Made by a program: the position numbers and the translations under genes. Positions 1 through 11,247 of a stretch of 30,961 nucleotides of DNA are shown piece by piece. The DNA lies in the NCBI RefSeq assembly GCF_000003605.2, contig NW_003140823.1, positions 97,936-128,896 on the forward strand, in the 5' to 3' direction. The stretch comes from Saccoglossus kowalevskii. Lineage: Eukaryota; Hemichordata; Enteropneusta; Harrimaniidae. Within the stretch, counting starts at the first letter, position 1. Each line of letters begins with the position of its first letter. The notes beneath the pieces are model-generated. The model worked only from the letters and a program-made list of their open reading frames with translations. It did no database searches and was not told where the DNA came from.

Positions 1-302
<302 letters not shown>

Positions 303-460
303 ATGTCATTTTTTATATTTTACCATTGTTTCCTATGGTAGGGATGTTGATATCTATGAGATATCTAACAGAAAATTTAACTAAATACAGCATGGCAGCT
401 GATAACACATTTGTATATTTAAGAATTTTATAAAATATAAGATTACTTTTTGTGTTACAG

Positions 461-648
461 GTCATCAAGTCAGTTGAGAAAGGTTACAGACTGCCACCAC
501 CGATGGACTGCCCACAAGCATTACACCAACTTATGCTCGATACATGGCAAAAGGACCGTATCAATCGACCTACATTTTTAAATATTGTGAATACGCTTGA
601 CAGGCTTATTAGGAATCCATCAACTCTTAAAAATATCATTAAAGCTAG
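461..648 (+). CDS. Eph: Eph exon: end of kinase domain
   Basis: The acceptor follows a T-rich tract ending TGTTACAG and the donor is GTAAGT at 649. The exon is 188 nt, enters in phase 0 and leaves two bases (AG) of a split Arg codon. The start fits the Eph family, where VIKAVEEGYRLPPP-type sequence follows the kinase G helix. Confidence 0.95.
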
Positions 649-3600
649 GTAAGTAAATAAAAATACTAAATATATGAACAAACCTTTCCTCTATGTTAAA
701 CATGAAAATATTGAATTAGGTTCTAGATTTACCACCATAGCTATGATATTTGTTATTTAAAATTGTGTAAAGTAAGATTTTTAGAGTCAGCAATTTTTTC
801 ACGCCCAAAATTCAGTGCAATTTTTGTTCACAATTTGTTAAATTTGTTCTACATTTCATCATCATTTTGGACCCATACAGACAGTTCCAGATATTATCAA
901 CATTTCTTGTGGAGGAGTAAAACTGGACAAAATCACTTTGGTGCCAAAAAATTACAATTGTCTGCAATTAATTTGGATGTTGTAAAAATTACTGGAAATG
1001 TTGTAAAAATTACTGGAAATGTTGTAAAAATTGGTTTCTGCTGATTGTAGATGAAAGCTGATAGTGTTTTTTGTTGATAACATACCAAGGTGTGTCAGTG
1101 GAATTTGTACACATTGCCGTATGATGTCATAGTTAACTGTTTCTGGCAGAAAGTGTTAATCACAAAATGGAGAAATCAATAAGTCTAGAACATTCATGTC
1201 TTTGCAATCAAGTTTTTACTACGTTAATCAGTTGGTTTTATTGTCAGCAGAATGTAAGAATATTAACATGTGTCCCCTTTGGTGTTATTCTTAGTGTGTA
1301 TAAAGGTGATTGACCACAGGGGAGATACTACGTTGCTTCAGATAGCGTTTTTCGCTGCAGGAAATTCCGATCTTTTAATAGTGTTTTATAGCTTTTTGTT
1401 AAAACTAACAAACTTTACTCTTGCTGACATCAATCAAGTCTTCGTAGAGAGTGCAGTTTTTGTATTCCATTCAGTTTGATCACCCGCTCCTCTATCGTCC
1501 AATGCCCCCCTCAGTGATTTTTTGGTTATAATGGCTTTTAGTGCATACGGTAGATTATATAATTTATTGCTCGGTTCAGTACTGAGTAGTTGGAACCCAG
1601 TGGTGAGTTAATGTGTTTCTTGTCATCATTGATGATACATAATTAGAGTTGAATAAGTTCATATTGTCGGATAGTGTTTAGTCTCTGCAACTTGCATCTT
1701 TAACCATATGTCTTCATCTTTCAAGTCAGTTTCTAGAAACAAATAACTTTGATCAAAATATCTTATTTGGTTGCAATTCTTTTAGAAAAGATATGCAAAT
1801 GACCATGCATAACATTTCAAATCATTTGCCTAGTTCCACAGAAGACTCTTGTAATTGGCTGTTTCAGAAAGTATATGCAAATGAGTTTGTCATGTGGTAC
1901 ATTTGACCTCATTTGCATAGTTCCACAGAAGATAGTCTCTTGTAATTGGCTGTTTCAGAAAGTATATGCAAATGAGTTTGCCATGTGGTACATCTCAACT
2001 CATTTGCATAGTTCTACTGAAGATAGACTCTCGTAATTGGCTTGTTTCAGAAAGTATATGCAAATGAGCATGCCATGTGGTACATATCACCTCATTTGCA
2101 TAGTTCCACTGAAGATAGACTTTTGTAATTGGCTTGTTTCAGGAAGTATATGCAAATGAGCATGCCATGTGGTACATCTCAACTCATTTGCATAGTTCCA
2201 CTGAAGATAGACTCTTGTAATTGGCTTGTTTCAGAAAGTATATTCAAATGAGCATGCCATGTGGTACATTTCACCTCATTTGCATAGTTCTACTGAAGAT
2301 AGACTCTTGTAATTGGCTTGTTTCAGAAAGTATATGCAAATGAGCATAATATAGTCTCACAAGAAAAATTCCAATTGTAATGATTTTAATGTAAAGGATT
2401 TTAGACAATCATCCCAATAATTATATAATTTGCATGTTAATGTATAAGAAATTCAAAACATTTTAAAGTTTTAATGTTCTTGATGACAATGAGGCTAGTA
2501 TAGATATAATAATGATTTTGGAGAAGAAAATGTCTGGTGACCAGGTTGAAAGAACTTTTGTACCATCTTCTGTACCTACTGCTGAGACATGTAGACTGTC
2601 AAATATTACAATTAATGTACCTGATGTTGGATCAAAAGCTTAATGAAGTGTCAAATTTAATACTTTTAATAGATATTTATACTTACAAAGGTAAAAATGT
2701 CATCGATATAACTTAAGATATCAAGTCTGGGAGATAGACAACCATAGTGTGTCACATAAATCAATAAATAGCATTAGAAGATGCTCTCCAGTGGTTACAT
2801 CATCTGTACAAGCAACTGACTCTTGTATTTGTAGCAATTTTCTCATTTTTCACAAAGTTTTCTTCACATCTACTGTCATACAAAATCTTTCTCTATTTTC
2901 TGACACCTTTGATTTATTTTTTAATGACTGAATTCAAATCCTTCTTTGGTAAATTTAGCAACAATTGTAACCCTGTGATCTTTGTGAGATATCTCTAAAT
3001 GTTTTTTCAGTTGTCATTTTGTGTAAGTTTCCAGCCCTATGATTGCATATGAATAACATGATTACTAAAATAATAGGTCTCAATGAAAACCTATTAGTTT
3101 TAGTTCTTCACAAACATTCTTAAAATGAATAATTTAATAAATTTATATGATTTTGATTGATTGTAAGATAATTTTTATTTTAAAGTTTAATACATGTTAT
3201 GTTACACACAGCAGACAATCAAAATGTTTTACTTTGAATATTTTACATTCCTGATGTAAATCTCAGTTCAATGTGCAATAAAAAAAATCGAGAAGACAAT
3301 CTATGCTTTGCATCCTGATTGAAGCGCCACTAAGGAGAATTGCATCTCTGACTGATTATAGAAATAAAAGATGGCATGGATGATTTATCTCCTCAATCTC
3401 TAGATCAATCTAAGCCTCTAATCCAAAAAGTCTAATCTTCTTCCCAATTGCATATTTTGCCTAATTTTTCATGCTGTTTGGTTTTTACATCCCAATCAAC
3501 AATTTTTAGATCTAGTTGGATATGATTACATTCGTGTCATGTCTTGTATTAAACAGCAAACAAATGTGTGCATTCAGAAGGGTTGTCATGGAAACATCAT

Positions 3601-4007
3601 GCTCACTTCGAATTTAAGATGTCTACATTAACTCAAATACAAAACATTTCTTTTTTCAACTACGAATTCATATAGATATTTATAACTTTGATAACTTTCT
3701 CTATATTCCTACTAATGTTTGATTACTTTCATCTTTCAGGCCGTACAATCCTCTTGACCCGAGCACACCTGATATGACACAGTTTAGAAGCGTTGCTGAA
3801 TGGCTGGAAAGTATAAAGATGGGGCGATACATTAACGCATTTGCTGAAGCAGGGTACCTGAAATTAGACGATGTTGTGCGATTGATGCTGCATGACTTGC
3901 CAAGGATAGGAATAACATTAGTGGGACACCAAAAGAAAATAATGAACAGTATTCAGGCACTTCGAACGCAAATGGGCAAAGATAACGTGATACCTGTGCT
4001 TGTATAG
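461..4007 (+). CDS. Eph: Eph receptor tyrosine kinase, C-terminal part (kinase end, SAM domain, PDZ motif)
   Basis: Two exons, 461-648 and 3740-4007, join in phase across a GT-AG intron, with codon AG|G giving Arg. They encode about 151 residues. The first exon is the end of the tyrosine kinase C-lobe and contains [20 protein letters not shown] and the NRP motif of subdomain XI, both typical of Eph kinases. The second holds a linker with a Tyr (RPYNPLDPS), then a full SAM domain ([10 protein letters not shown] through [15 protein letters not shown]), and ends in VIPVLV. Eph receptors bind membrane-tethered ephrins and control contact repulsion; the SAM domain mediates oligomer and adaptor contacts. 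The final V-L-V fits a class II PDZ ligand (inference). The extracellular, transmembrane and most kinase exons lie upstream of the window. Invertebrates often have one Eph gene, so I do not assign an A or B class. Confidence 0.95.
977..1033 (+). repeat. Short 21-bp tandem repeat
   Basis: Nearly three copies of a 21-bp unit beginning TGTTGTAAAAATTACTGG lie in the Eph intron. The open frame here is only the repeat read through. Confidence 0.9.
1795..2346 (+). repeat. About 91-bp tandem array with paired POU octamers
   Basis: About six copies of an 87-93 bp unit lie in the intron before the Eph SAM exon. CATTTGC anchors fall near 1823, 1910, 2001, 2093, 2184 and 2277. Most units carry ATGCAAAT and, about 20-25 bp later, its reverse complement ATTTGCAT, separated by a segment like GAGCATGCCATGTGGTACAT. 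One copy has lost an octamer (TATTCAAAT near 2242). The octamer is the classical POU-domain (Oct) binding site; activity here is inference. Confidence 0.93.
2347..3739. other. Remainder of Eph intron, no recognised feature
   Basis: AT-rich sequence with no convincing open frame and no repeat that I can tie to other parts of the window. It ends in the pyrimidine-rich acceptor of the SAM exon (CATCTTTCAG). Confidence 0.6.
3740..4007 (+). CDS. Eph: Eph terminal coding exon: SAM domain and PDZ-binding tail
   Basis: The acceptor CTTTCAG precedes G at 3740, which completes the split Arg codon; the frame then runs to TAG at 4005-4007. It codes 88 full residues after the split codon. A methionine inside the exon (3774) is not a start. 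Confidence 0.96.
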
Positions 4008-4137
4008 CTGCACATACAAGGGTACCCACCGTGCCTTGATAGCGATGACAGTGACACGTGATTATAAATGGCATGTACATGGGTACCTATGTTTGTATGT
4101 ATAGCTACACCATCAGGGGTACCCGCAGTGTACTTGC
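4003..4137 (+). repeat. Local duplication overlapping the Eph stop codon
   Basis: TATAGCTGCACATACAAGGG followed by TACCCACCGTG at 4003 is repeated imperfectly from 4100 as TATAGCTACACCATCAGGGG followed by TACCCGCAGTG, about 97 bp apart. A third GGGTACC lies between them. The first copy includes the stop codon. Confidence 0.75.
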
Positions 4138-4314
4138 AAAGTACTGTATATGTATATGCAAATTATATGCAAATGTGACATTTGTTGCGTCACTGGGCAT
4201 GCTCAGATGATAAATTCAATGGATTTCTTCCCATGATTCTTTGCTGAGACAGAGGTCATTGAGCATGTTCAGTTCAGAAAAAACTATAGTTGCACAGTGT
4301 ATGTGGTGTTTTAT

Positions 4315-4320
4315 AATAAA
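4315..4320 (+). terminator. Candidate Eph polyadenylation signal
   Basis: AATAAA lies about 310 bp after the Eph stop in a plausible 3' UTR. A second AATAAA at 5749-5754 could serve a longer transcript. No cleavage evidence can be seen. Confidence 0.5.
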
Positions 4321-4599
4321 GATATGGTAGTGATTTAAAAAATACGTAAAAGTAAACTAGTGCTTCTTGTTTTTCATATATATGTTACCTTGACAAGCTG
4401 CCTGCAGATTGTGTATATTACACAAAACTACTCTTCCAAAAACATACAAAAGCAATATGGTGGCTTAAATCCAAAAAAGTGGATTGAAAAAAAAATGTCA
4501 ACAACATTTCCTGTATGTCTGGTAAACATTAGCATTAATTATTTATTTCATCTATTCTAGGTGAATGAATGGCCTTCCGCCACTTTGTTTTTGGGGACA

Positions 4600-4764
4600 T
4601 TAAAGCGGGGGAGTCGTCACCTGCGCATGCGTCAGATGGTCATAGCGTGTCATTATTTACAAACAAGCGTCTGCCAATGAGCCCTTGCTATTTTAGCGTG
4701 TGCTGTTATTGTCGCTTGTGACTCAATTTCCGAGTGTGTGCAGGTGACGATCCTGACGCTTTAA
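4600..4764. mobile_element. TTAA-bounded MITE, copy 1 (best preserved)
   Basis: A 165-bp element bounded by TTAA. The left end reads TTAAAG, eight bases, then TCGTCACCTGC; the right end reversed reads TTAAAG, eight different bases, then TCGTCACCTGC. The interior is non-coding. TTAA boundaries are typical of piggyBac-like transposition, but the TIR resembles none that I recognise. Copies 2 and 3 lie at 16223 and 17449. Confidence 0.85.
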
Positions 4765-7630
4765 AAATGATTGAAATGTCTTGTGTAATCTGACATTATT
4801 CTATTTTCTTCGTAAAAAGAAGCTGTTATGTAAATACTTAAACATGACAAAAAGTGTCTTTGGTCAATATCTTTTCAATTATTTTTAATTTTTATTTATA
4901 CATTGCAGTTTCTAGTTCTGTTCCTTTTATTTTGTTCAAAAATGTCCACTGCCAGAACTAGAGATATTTTATATTTAAAATAATCGCTTTGTGTTCGTTA
5001 AATGTTGCATTGTTTCATGGATAATGCCTTTTAAATGAAATCCCAGCTATTTCTTTTATAATACCTCTGTTTGTTTGCGTTCCTCCTTGTGTACTGAACA
5101 TGGTGTTTCCTAATCATGAAAAAGTTGGGTTAAACCATTATGTAAATAAGGGTATGAAGGGACTAGTTTGGAGGTGCTGATCTGCTTATTTGTGTAAAAT
5201 TAATTAGGTTGAAAATAACACGCATTTTAATTAACATATCAAAATTGTTATAAACAAGAAAAATATAAAAATAAGTCATATGTTAATATATTTAAAAAAA
5301 ACTTGTGTATTTTAGGGAAAAGGCTAAAATAAAAGAGTAGTGCAAAAACTTTTTATTCTGTATAGCTATTTTTAAATTATTAATTTGTTGTTATCCTGGG
5401 AAGAGGTGGTGGAATTCATAACACTAAGTGTTCTATCATTATCTGTAATTTGATACATGATACAACGCTCTGCTGTATTAATATTTTTAATTGTATTTTT
5501 GTAACTGTTTTTTTTTTGGTTGTCATGACATTTTTCTTTATAAAAAAAAATGTATATGAGATTTTAGAAAGTTGACAATTTCATTTACCGTTGACATTGA
5601 ACAGCAGCTCTCATCTGTGTTTTGTTTTTTGAAATGTACTTAACTTTTTATGCTTCTCCCCCTGAATGGTTTTGCACAACATTATTTGCAGTTTGCTAAT
5701 TTGTATTTTTCAATCTATGAGCTAAAATTAGTTTTGTTGCACTAAATTAATAAACACATGGTGATATGTCATGTGATGCGATGTGTCATGTGATATGTCA
5801 CGTCACAGGGCACATATTTATGATAAGGGTATGCAAATAGCTGGAAAAGCCAGCTTAAAAAATAATTTTTCATGTACCTAGGTGCTGTTTGCATATGCTT
5901 AGCTAAATACAGTAACATTTTGCTCCATGTATATTGATATCGCATACTTAATTTTGGTTCAGTAGTTACATGGATTGAAAAATGACAAAAAATGCAGATT
6001 ATAGCCCTTTTATCCAATTTCTCTTATCTTCCAACAAAATGACATTTTTAATGACTTTTTCTTTTATATGATCATGTCTTGTATATAGTGTACATAATGG
6101 AGCATCAGGAGGGAGGGGGTTGTTAGTAAGTAGAACTGTATATAAAGAGCAAAAGGGAGGGGGGAGGGGGAGGGGGGTACTTTTATGTCAGAATACACAG
6201 TGTATTTTGGGAAGCCTAGAACAGATTTTTTTCACTTTAATTTGTCCCACCTATGGAAGTAAATTTACTGGTGCTATTGACTCATTTTTTATGAAAGCAT
6301 GGTTTCCCATCACAAGATAAGCTGATCACCCTTGTAATAATAGTTTAGTCTGGCCTTATGAATATTGTAATGTTCCTGTGGGACATCCCATTGCTGTATA
6401 GGGATGAACAGCCCTGTTTTCAACCCACCTGCACAGAGACTCAATGAATTTAGTGTTGATATCCAGTGTTGTAAATTCCTTTTTAAAACCTTTGGAACTC
6501 ACAATGTGAATGATGGCATGTAATATTCTTTTACAATTGAAAATGTTAAATTTCCTGATTTTGACATGTTTAATCATGTGATGTATATACAGCGTCATTC
6601 TACCTAATTAATAGATTTTACTCAAATTGAAGTTTAATTCTCAACCAGATTAAAATATACGAGAGCAGACTAGGACTAATTAATTACTGCCTTTGTGCTG
6701 CACTTAATTTTAACTGAAAAACTACAATTTTGTTTATAGTTCATTCTCTCTGATTTATCAATCAGTATAATTTCTCACTAAATTATCCTTCATTTGAGTA
6801 CCATATTTGTTTTATTAGAAGTAGACATAAACCAAAACATGCCTATACATATGCAGAGTCAATAAATTAGAACTTCATATAACTATAGACACATTTCTGT
6901 CATGTACTACTAATAGAGCAAATATGGTATAATGAAAACCAAAATTAAAGTGAATACATAATTTGCAATCCAACTATTTTTTTGACACCAGCAACTTCAT
7001 TTTTGGTTGCATGATAGTACCTGCAACCGTTTATTTAAAATTCCTTGAAAGGAACCAAGTTTATACATATTAGACCCTGTAGATATCAAATCCTGTAGAA
7101 ATCAAAATAAACATAATTAAGCAGGAATTTATTGGTAAGAAGTAACACTGGAGTTCAATGAAATGAAAATGAACATCATTGCATGATTTTACAGACTTTT
7201 TTGGCAAGATTATGGCAACCATTTTCTTGTTTTATTTTATTGTAAACACAGCTATAATGTATTGTTCAATGTGTTGGACAGATAGCACTGAACCTTGCAA
7301 GTTGCAAATGTTTTCAATTTGTCAACACACTAGTTTTTGTCCCACCCAAAGTTCGTATTTTTGTTAATATTTTGAAGTGTGTCTGTACAGGACATGCCTT
7401 CCAGCTTGTAAATGGAAATATATACAGAAATAAATTTGTATTTGCTTGAAAAATAAACCCCTTGTTAGACTTGTGTGGTGCATGAGAAGTATATCTGTGT
7501 TGTATGGGAACAGTTGTATTGTGAAAGACTACTATTGTATATGGTGATCATTGATTTGCACGATACTGCCATTTTGAACGAGGATCATTGCTTTTCACAA
7601 TACTGCTATTCAGCAAATCGGGTCAAATTA
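4765..7630. other. Intergenic stretch with no gene recognised
   Basis: AT-rich sequence with only short, unconvincing open frames. The one noteworthy tract is the G-run cluster at 6155-6177. Part may be the long 3' UTR of Eph if the distal AATAAA at 5749 is used. Confidence 0.6.
6155..6177 (+). other. G-quadruplex motif
   Basis: Four G-runs of 3, 6, 5 and 6 bases are separated by single A residues, an ideal intramolecular quadruplex pattern with 1-nt loops. Another G-rich segment lies just upstream near 6110. Confidence 0.85.
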
Positions 7631-8032
7631 CGCCATTATGATTGGCCTCTAAGGGGTCAAGATACCTACACCATGATCGGCCAATCTTGCCATAGCACAC
7701 CACCATAATTGGCCAATATGATCAAAGTACCTCGCCATGATTGATCAATAGAGTAAAAGCACTTTAGCATGTTTGGCCAATCGAGTCAAGGTACCCCACC
7801 ATGATTGGCCAATCTGGTCATAGTACCCAACTGTGATTGGCCAATGTTGTCAAAGTACCTTGCCATGATTGACCAATCACGTAAAAGCACTTCAGCATGA
7901 TTGGCCAATCGAGTCAAAGTACTGCACCATGATCGGCCATGATTGACCAATGGGGGGAAAAATACCCCCATCATGATTAGCTATTAAGGGATTAAAGTAC
8001 CCTGCCGTGATTGGCCAATGGTGTTAAAGTAC
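7631..8032 (+). repeat. Minisatellite of about 31-32 bp, core CCATGATTGGCCAAT
   Basis: About 12-13 diverged units share CATGATTGGCCAATC followed by GTCAAAGTACC-like spacers. Many contain the palindrome GATTGGCCAATC, two CCAAT boxes back to back. Every fourth unit is most alike: GTAAAAGCACTTYAGCATG recurs at 7753 and 7881, a 128-bp higher-order period. The open frames here on both strands come from the repetition. The core matches the array at 12295-12622. Confidence 0.92.
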
Positions 8033-8321
8033 TGGTGTTATCATTCATCATTTAGAATGTAATAGAATTACTCATAATTATAATTGCCCCATTTACATGT
8101 ACGTACCAAGAGCACTTATCAATTTATTTATTCCACCATTTCAAGTTATTGGAATATATGATACAAAAAAAAAGAAAAAATGAAGCACATTACATTTTGA
8201 ATGGTGGGAACCAAGGAAATAGTTTGAATCTTATGTAAAAAAAAATAATTGATAAATAAATATCTTCATGAATAAGAGAAATTAGAAACAAAAAAATTTA
8301 GCAAAATAACAGAAAAAATGT
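8033..8321. other. AT-rich spacer
   Basis: Nothing recognised. It contains A-rich runs and may include the decayed 3' end of the minus-strand LINE remnant that follows. Confidence 0.5.
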
Positions 8322-8535
8322 ATACTGTAAAATGACTAATTTTCACTGGGTTTAAATTTCACTGATTTACCATTTCAGGCATCTTCAGTGGGTTTTAAAT
8401 TCACGGTTTTATCATTTAGATAATGTGTTCTATGCTAAATTTTACATATTCACTGGGTTTTAATTTAGCGCATTTTTCTAGTCAGCGAAATAAGCCAAAT
8501 TAAAACCCAGTGAATAATTAACCCCTTTACAGTAT
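8322..8535. mobile_element. MITE-like element with about 35-bp TIRs
   Basis: The left end ATACTGTAAAATGACTAA, continuing into TTTTCACTGGGTTT, matches the reversed right end ATACTGTAAAGGGGTTAA, continuing into TTATTCACTGGGTTTT. The termini could be CTGTAAA flanked by TA, suggesting Tc1/mariner-type TA target use (inference). TTCACTGGGTTTT-like words also occur near 8386 and 8449, so the TIR interior has been multiplied inside the element. No coding capacity. Confidence 0.85.
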
Positions 8536-8639
8536 TTATACTCCATTGTAAGTAGATTACAGATATTTTAAGCAAATATGATCATTATGTAAACAAAAAT
8601 ACTAATAATAAGTGGATAAATAAATATCACAAATAGTAT

Positions 8640-9790
8640 GTGAGGTAACTATAATAACAGAGAATAATATCAGGCTGTGTTAAGTAATTTTTAAATTTTT
8701 AAGAGAAAGCTTGAACTTTGAATGTGACTTAAGGTTTTGATAGCAAATGGAAGGAGTTCCACAGATGCACTGTTGAGTACTGCAATGAATTCTGGGTAAT
8801 TATGAGGTTGACAGCTGGTACAAAGAAGTCATCATTGCATTTTGACCGTGTATTGTATGTATCATGGGGTAACACTCTAGAATGTGTAGTTTTTGAAAAA
8901 TGTGATTAAGTGGACTAACTTTTTTTGTAATTTAAGCACAGGGTTAATAAAAGATTTAAAGGTATTACCCCATATTTCAATACAGTATGTCAAATGAGGC
9001 AAAATTAAGCAATTATACAATATTAATAAAATGTGTTGAGGGAGTAAGAATCTTATTTGTCTGAAGACTCTGATTTTAGAACTTATTTTACTTGACACCA
9101 AGGTAGATAGCATGAGATGCACATTCAATCAGTTTATTGTTAATTGTGAGCCACCCTTCAATATTTGCATGCATGGTTAGTTTTTAAAATCATGTAATTT
9201 GTTTTGTCAATGTTGATCATGAGTTTATTTGACTTGACCAAGTTTCTCATCCAAGTTTTACAAATTAATTTTGGAACTGTTGGATGAAAAAAAAAAAAAT
9301 TGTGTCATCGATGAAGAGTCTGAACTTAAAATATTAGATGAATTACACCTAACATTGATGTAAATTAGAAAAAGCAGAGAGCCTTGAGAACCCTGTGGGA
9401 CCTGCATAAAATATGCTGGTTATCCAACAGACTTCCATTTACATGAAGATACTGTTTACGTAATTGTAAATAAGATTGTAATCATCTCAAAGTAACACCA
9501 CAAGACTGTAGTGCTCCAATTTCTTCATGAAAACTGGCTTTCCACAAATTGATAAAGATACCCAAAGTCATACACCTAGTATCCATATGTTCAACACTAT
9601 CTGTCGTTAAGTCTTATAATGATAGTTTTGATACTGTTATTGGCTCGGAAAATTGAGCTTTGGAAAGAATGTCTATCCAGGTAAGAATACAGCTGCTTAT
9701 TAAAAAGAGATTCAAATATTTTACAAAAGACAGGTGAAATAGAACGATAGTAATTTTTTATTTATACAGTAAAATAATTTTGTAATTTTC
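8640..9790 (-). pseudogene. Decayed non-LTR retrotransposon (LINE) reverse transcriptase
   Basis: Reading the minus strand from about 9.79 kb down to 8.64 kb gives a frameshifted, stop-interrupted LINE RT of the CR1/Jockey-like type. Recognisable blocks, in order: a GIFINLWKASF-like segment (usual GIFIDLSKAF), LQSYLQLRKQYLHVNG (usual FRSYLSNRKQYV.VNG), a decayed GVPQGSVLGP block, then an intact frame of 83 residues (9128-8877) with ILYNCLILPHLTYCIEIWGN, and a YNTRSKCNDDFFVP block near 8.85 kb with a W-N-S tail. These follow the usual order of palm, thumb and C-terminal RT regions. The endonuclease region is not seen. No intact protein can be made from this copy. The exact clade is uncertain. 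Confidence 0.85.
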
Positions 9791-9940
9791 AAGCTGTCAA
9801 ACATGTATATGGCAATGAAGATAAAGATTAGCCAAGTTAAGCCAGCCATCTTGTGCAGCTCATTTAAAAAAAAAAAAATTGTAGTAGCCAAGAGATCCTA
9901 GTCAGATTATCTAATTTGGCAAAATATTCTTGGTTTATAA

Positions 9941-10570
9941 GTCCTCATTGGGACAAAGTCAGAATATGGGGACTAATTTCACCTCTCTGCATCTGTATTC
10001 TGGACATGTCTAGGCTGATGACATTCAAACTTCAAACATACATGTTAGAAGAGATATGACAGCCATTTTATTACCAATAAAATCAAGCATTTCTGTCATT
10101 CTGGAACCACATGTCGTGTGTGGATGGATTTTGTTTGAATTTGGTGCATTGGTTTTAATTTAATCTTGATGCACATCACTTTGTTATTCAAAATGATCAT
10201 CTGGCATTCATTTTGTTTGTAAGGCCTATCCTCAAACATACCTGGACGGATCACATTCAAACTTCATACACAACATCCTACATCATATGCATGTATGTTT
10301 AGCTAACTGATCCAAAACAAGATGGCCAAATGGCGGCCATTCTAGTGCTGAAAATTCATCTGAATAAATACTATTCTGTATGTCATTCATGTAAAGAGAA
10401 ATTTCATTCAAACTTGGTATATAGATTGTATTTTAGATTGTGTGTTGGCCATAATCATTGACATCCCTTCACCAATCATGTTACACATATGCACATGCAA
10501 CTATTTCATAATCCAATTACAGATTGCCAAATGACGTCAATTTTATAAGTGCATTATTAGATCTGGACTA
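9941..10570 (+). mobile_element. Old, diverged copy of hairpin-headed element family A
   Basis: The head at 9941-9973 is 33 nt long, exactly as in the fresh copy at 22729, with decayed arms (GTCCTCATT ... ATGGGGACT). The body repeats family A words: CATTCTGGAACC, GGATGGATTTTGTTTGAA, TTTGGTGCAT, CTTGATGCACATCA, GGACGGATCACATTCAAAC and GATGGCCAAATGGCGGCCAT. The right end is not clear. Confidence 0.8.
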
Positions 10571-10860
10571 TACACAAACCCTGAGGTTACCAGTTACAAA
10601 ATACAGAGTCCTGGATTCATTAATATCTCATTTTAATATATACATATAAATTGTACAATCATTACACAGAAAGGAAATTAAATCACAACAACAGTGAAGT
10701 CAAGTAATTGAGAATATTATTAATAACAGTCTTGATTTACATGACTGCACTGAAAACTTAGTTCACATCTAGGGAAGAATTATTCCTAGAAATTTAAATA
10801 TATTATTAAATATTAATAATTGGCCACATATTGTAAAATAGAATCTTGTTTAGTTCCATG
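10571..10860. other. AT-rich spacer
   Basis: No gene or repeat recognised between the old family A element and the polypurine minisatellite. Confidence 0.5.
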
Positions 10861-10869
10861 CAAAATACA

Positions 10870-11102
10870 ATTGGAGGAGAGTATCAGGAGGGGATAGATT
10901 GTAGAAGAGTTTTGGAGAGAGGGGATAGATTGTACGAGAGTATCAGAAGAAGGGGGAGGGGATAGATTGGAGCAGAGTATCAGAAGGAGGGGATAGATTG
11001 TAGAAGAGTGTCGGAGAGAGGGGATAGATTGTAGGAGAGTATCAGAAGGAGGGGGAGAGGATAGATTGGAGGAGAGTATCAGAAGAAGGGGAGGGAATAG
11101 AC
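10870..11102 (+). repeat. Polypurine minisatellite
   Basis: About seven irregular units of roughly 30-37 bp are built from GGGGATAGATTG, AGAAGAGT or GGAGAGTATCAGAAG and GGGGGAGAGG. The plus strand is strongly purine-biased throughout. The 111-residue minus-strand frame (PPLLLILSSNLS repeats) is a product of the repetition, not a gene. Confidence 0.9.
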
Positions 11103-11241
11103 TGCATAGATACTTGGTTCTTGAAAACACCATCTGTCTAGATGACAAACATACATCAAAAACATTTTCTAAAACATAAACTTAAAATTAAAAGAAATGA
11201 CCTCACAAAAAAAATCATATACATTCTGAATATTGCTATGA

Positions 11242-11247
11242 TTTATT
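11242..11247 (-). terminator. Candidate MIIP polyadenylation signal
   Basis: TTTATT on the plus strand reads AATAAA on the minus strand, about 320 bp after the MIIP stop codon. Confidence 0.45.

Noticed and set aside
7631..8032. CRISPR-like appearance of regular repeats with variable spacers
   Set aside because: Units are contiguous tandem variants with diverged, non-unique spacers in an animal genome; this is a minisatellite.
10813..11148. 111-residue minus-strand frame
   Set aside because: Low-complexity translation of the polypurine minisatellite.
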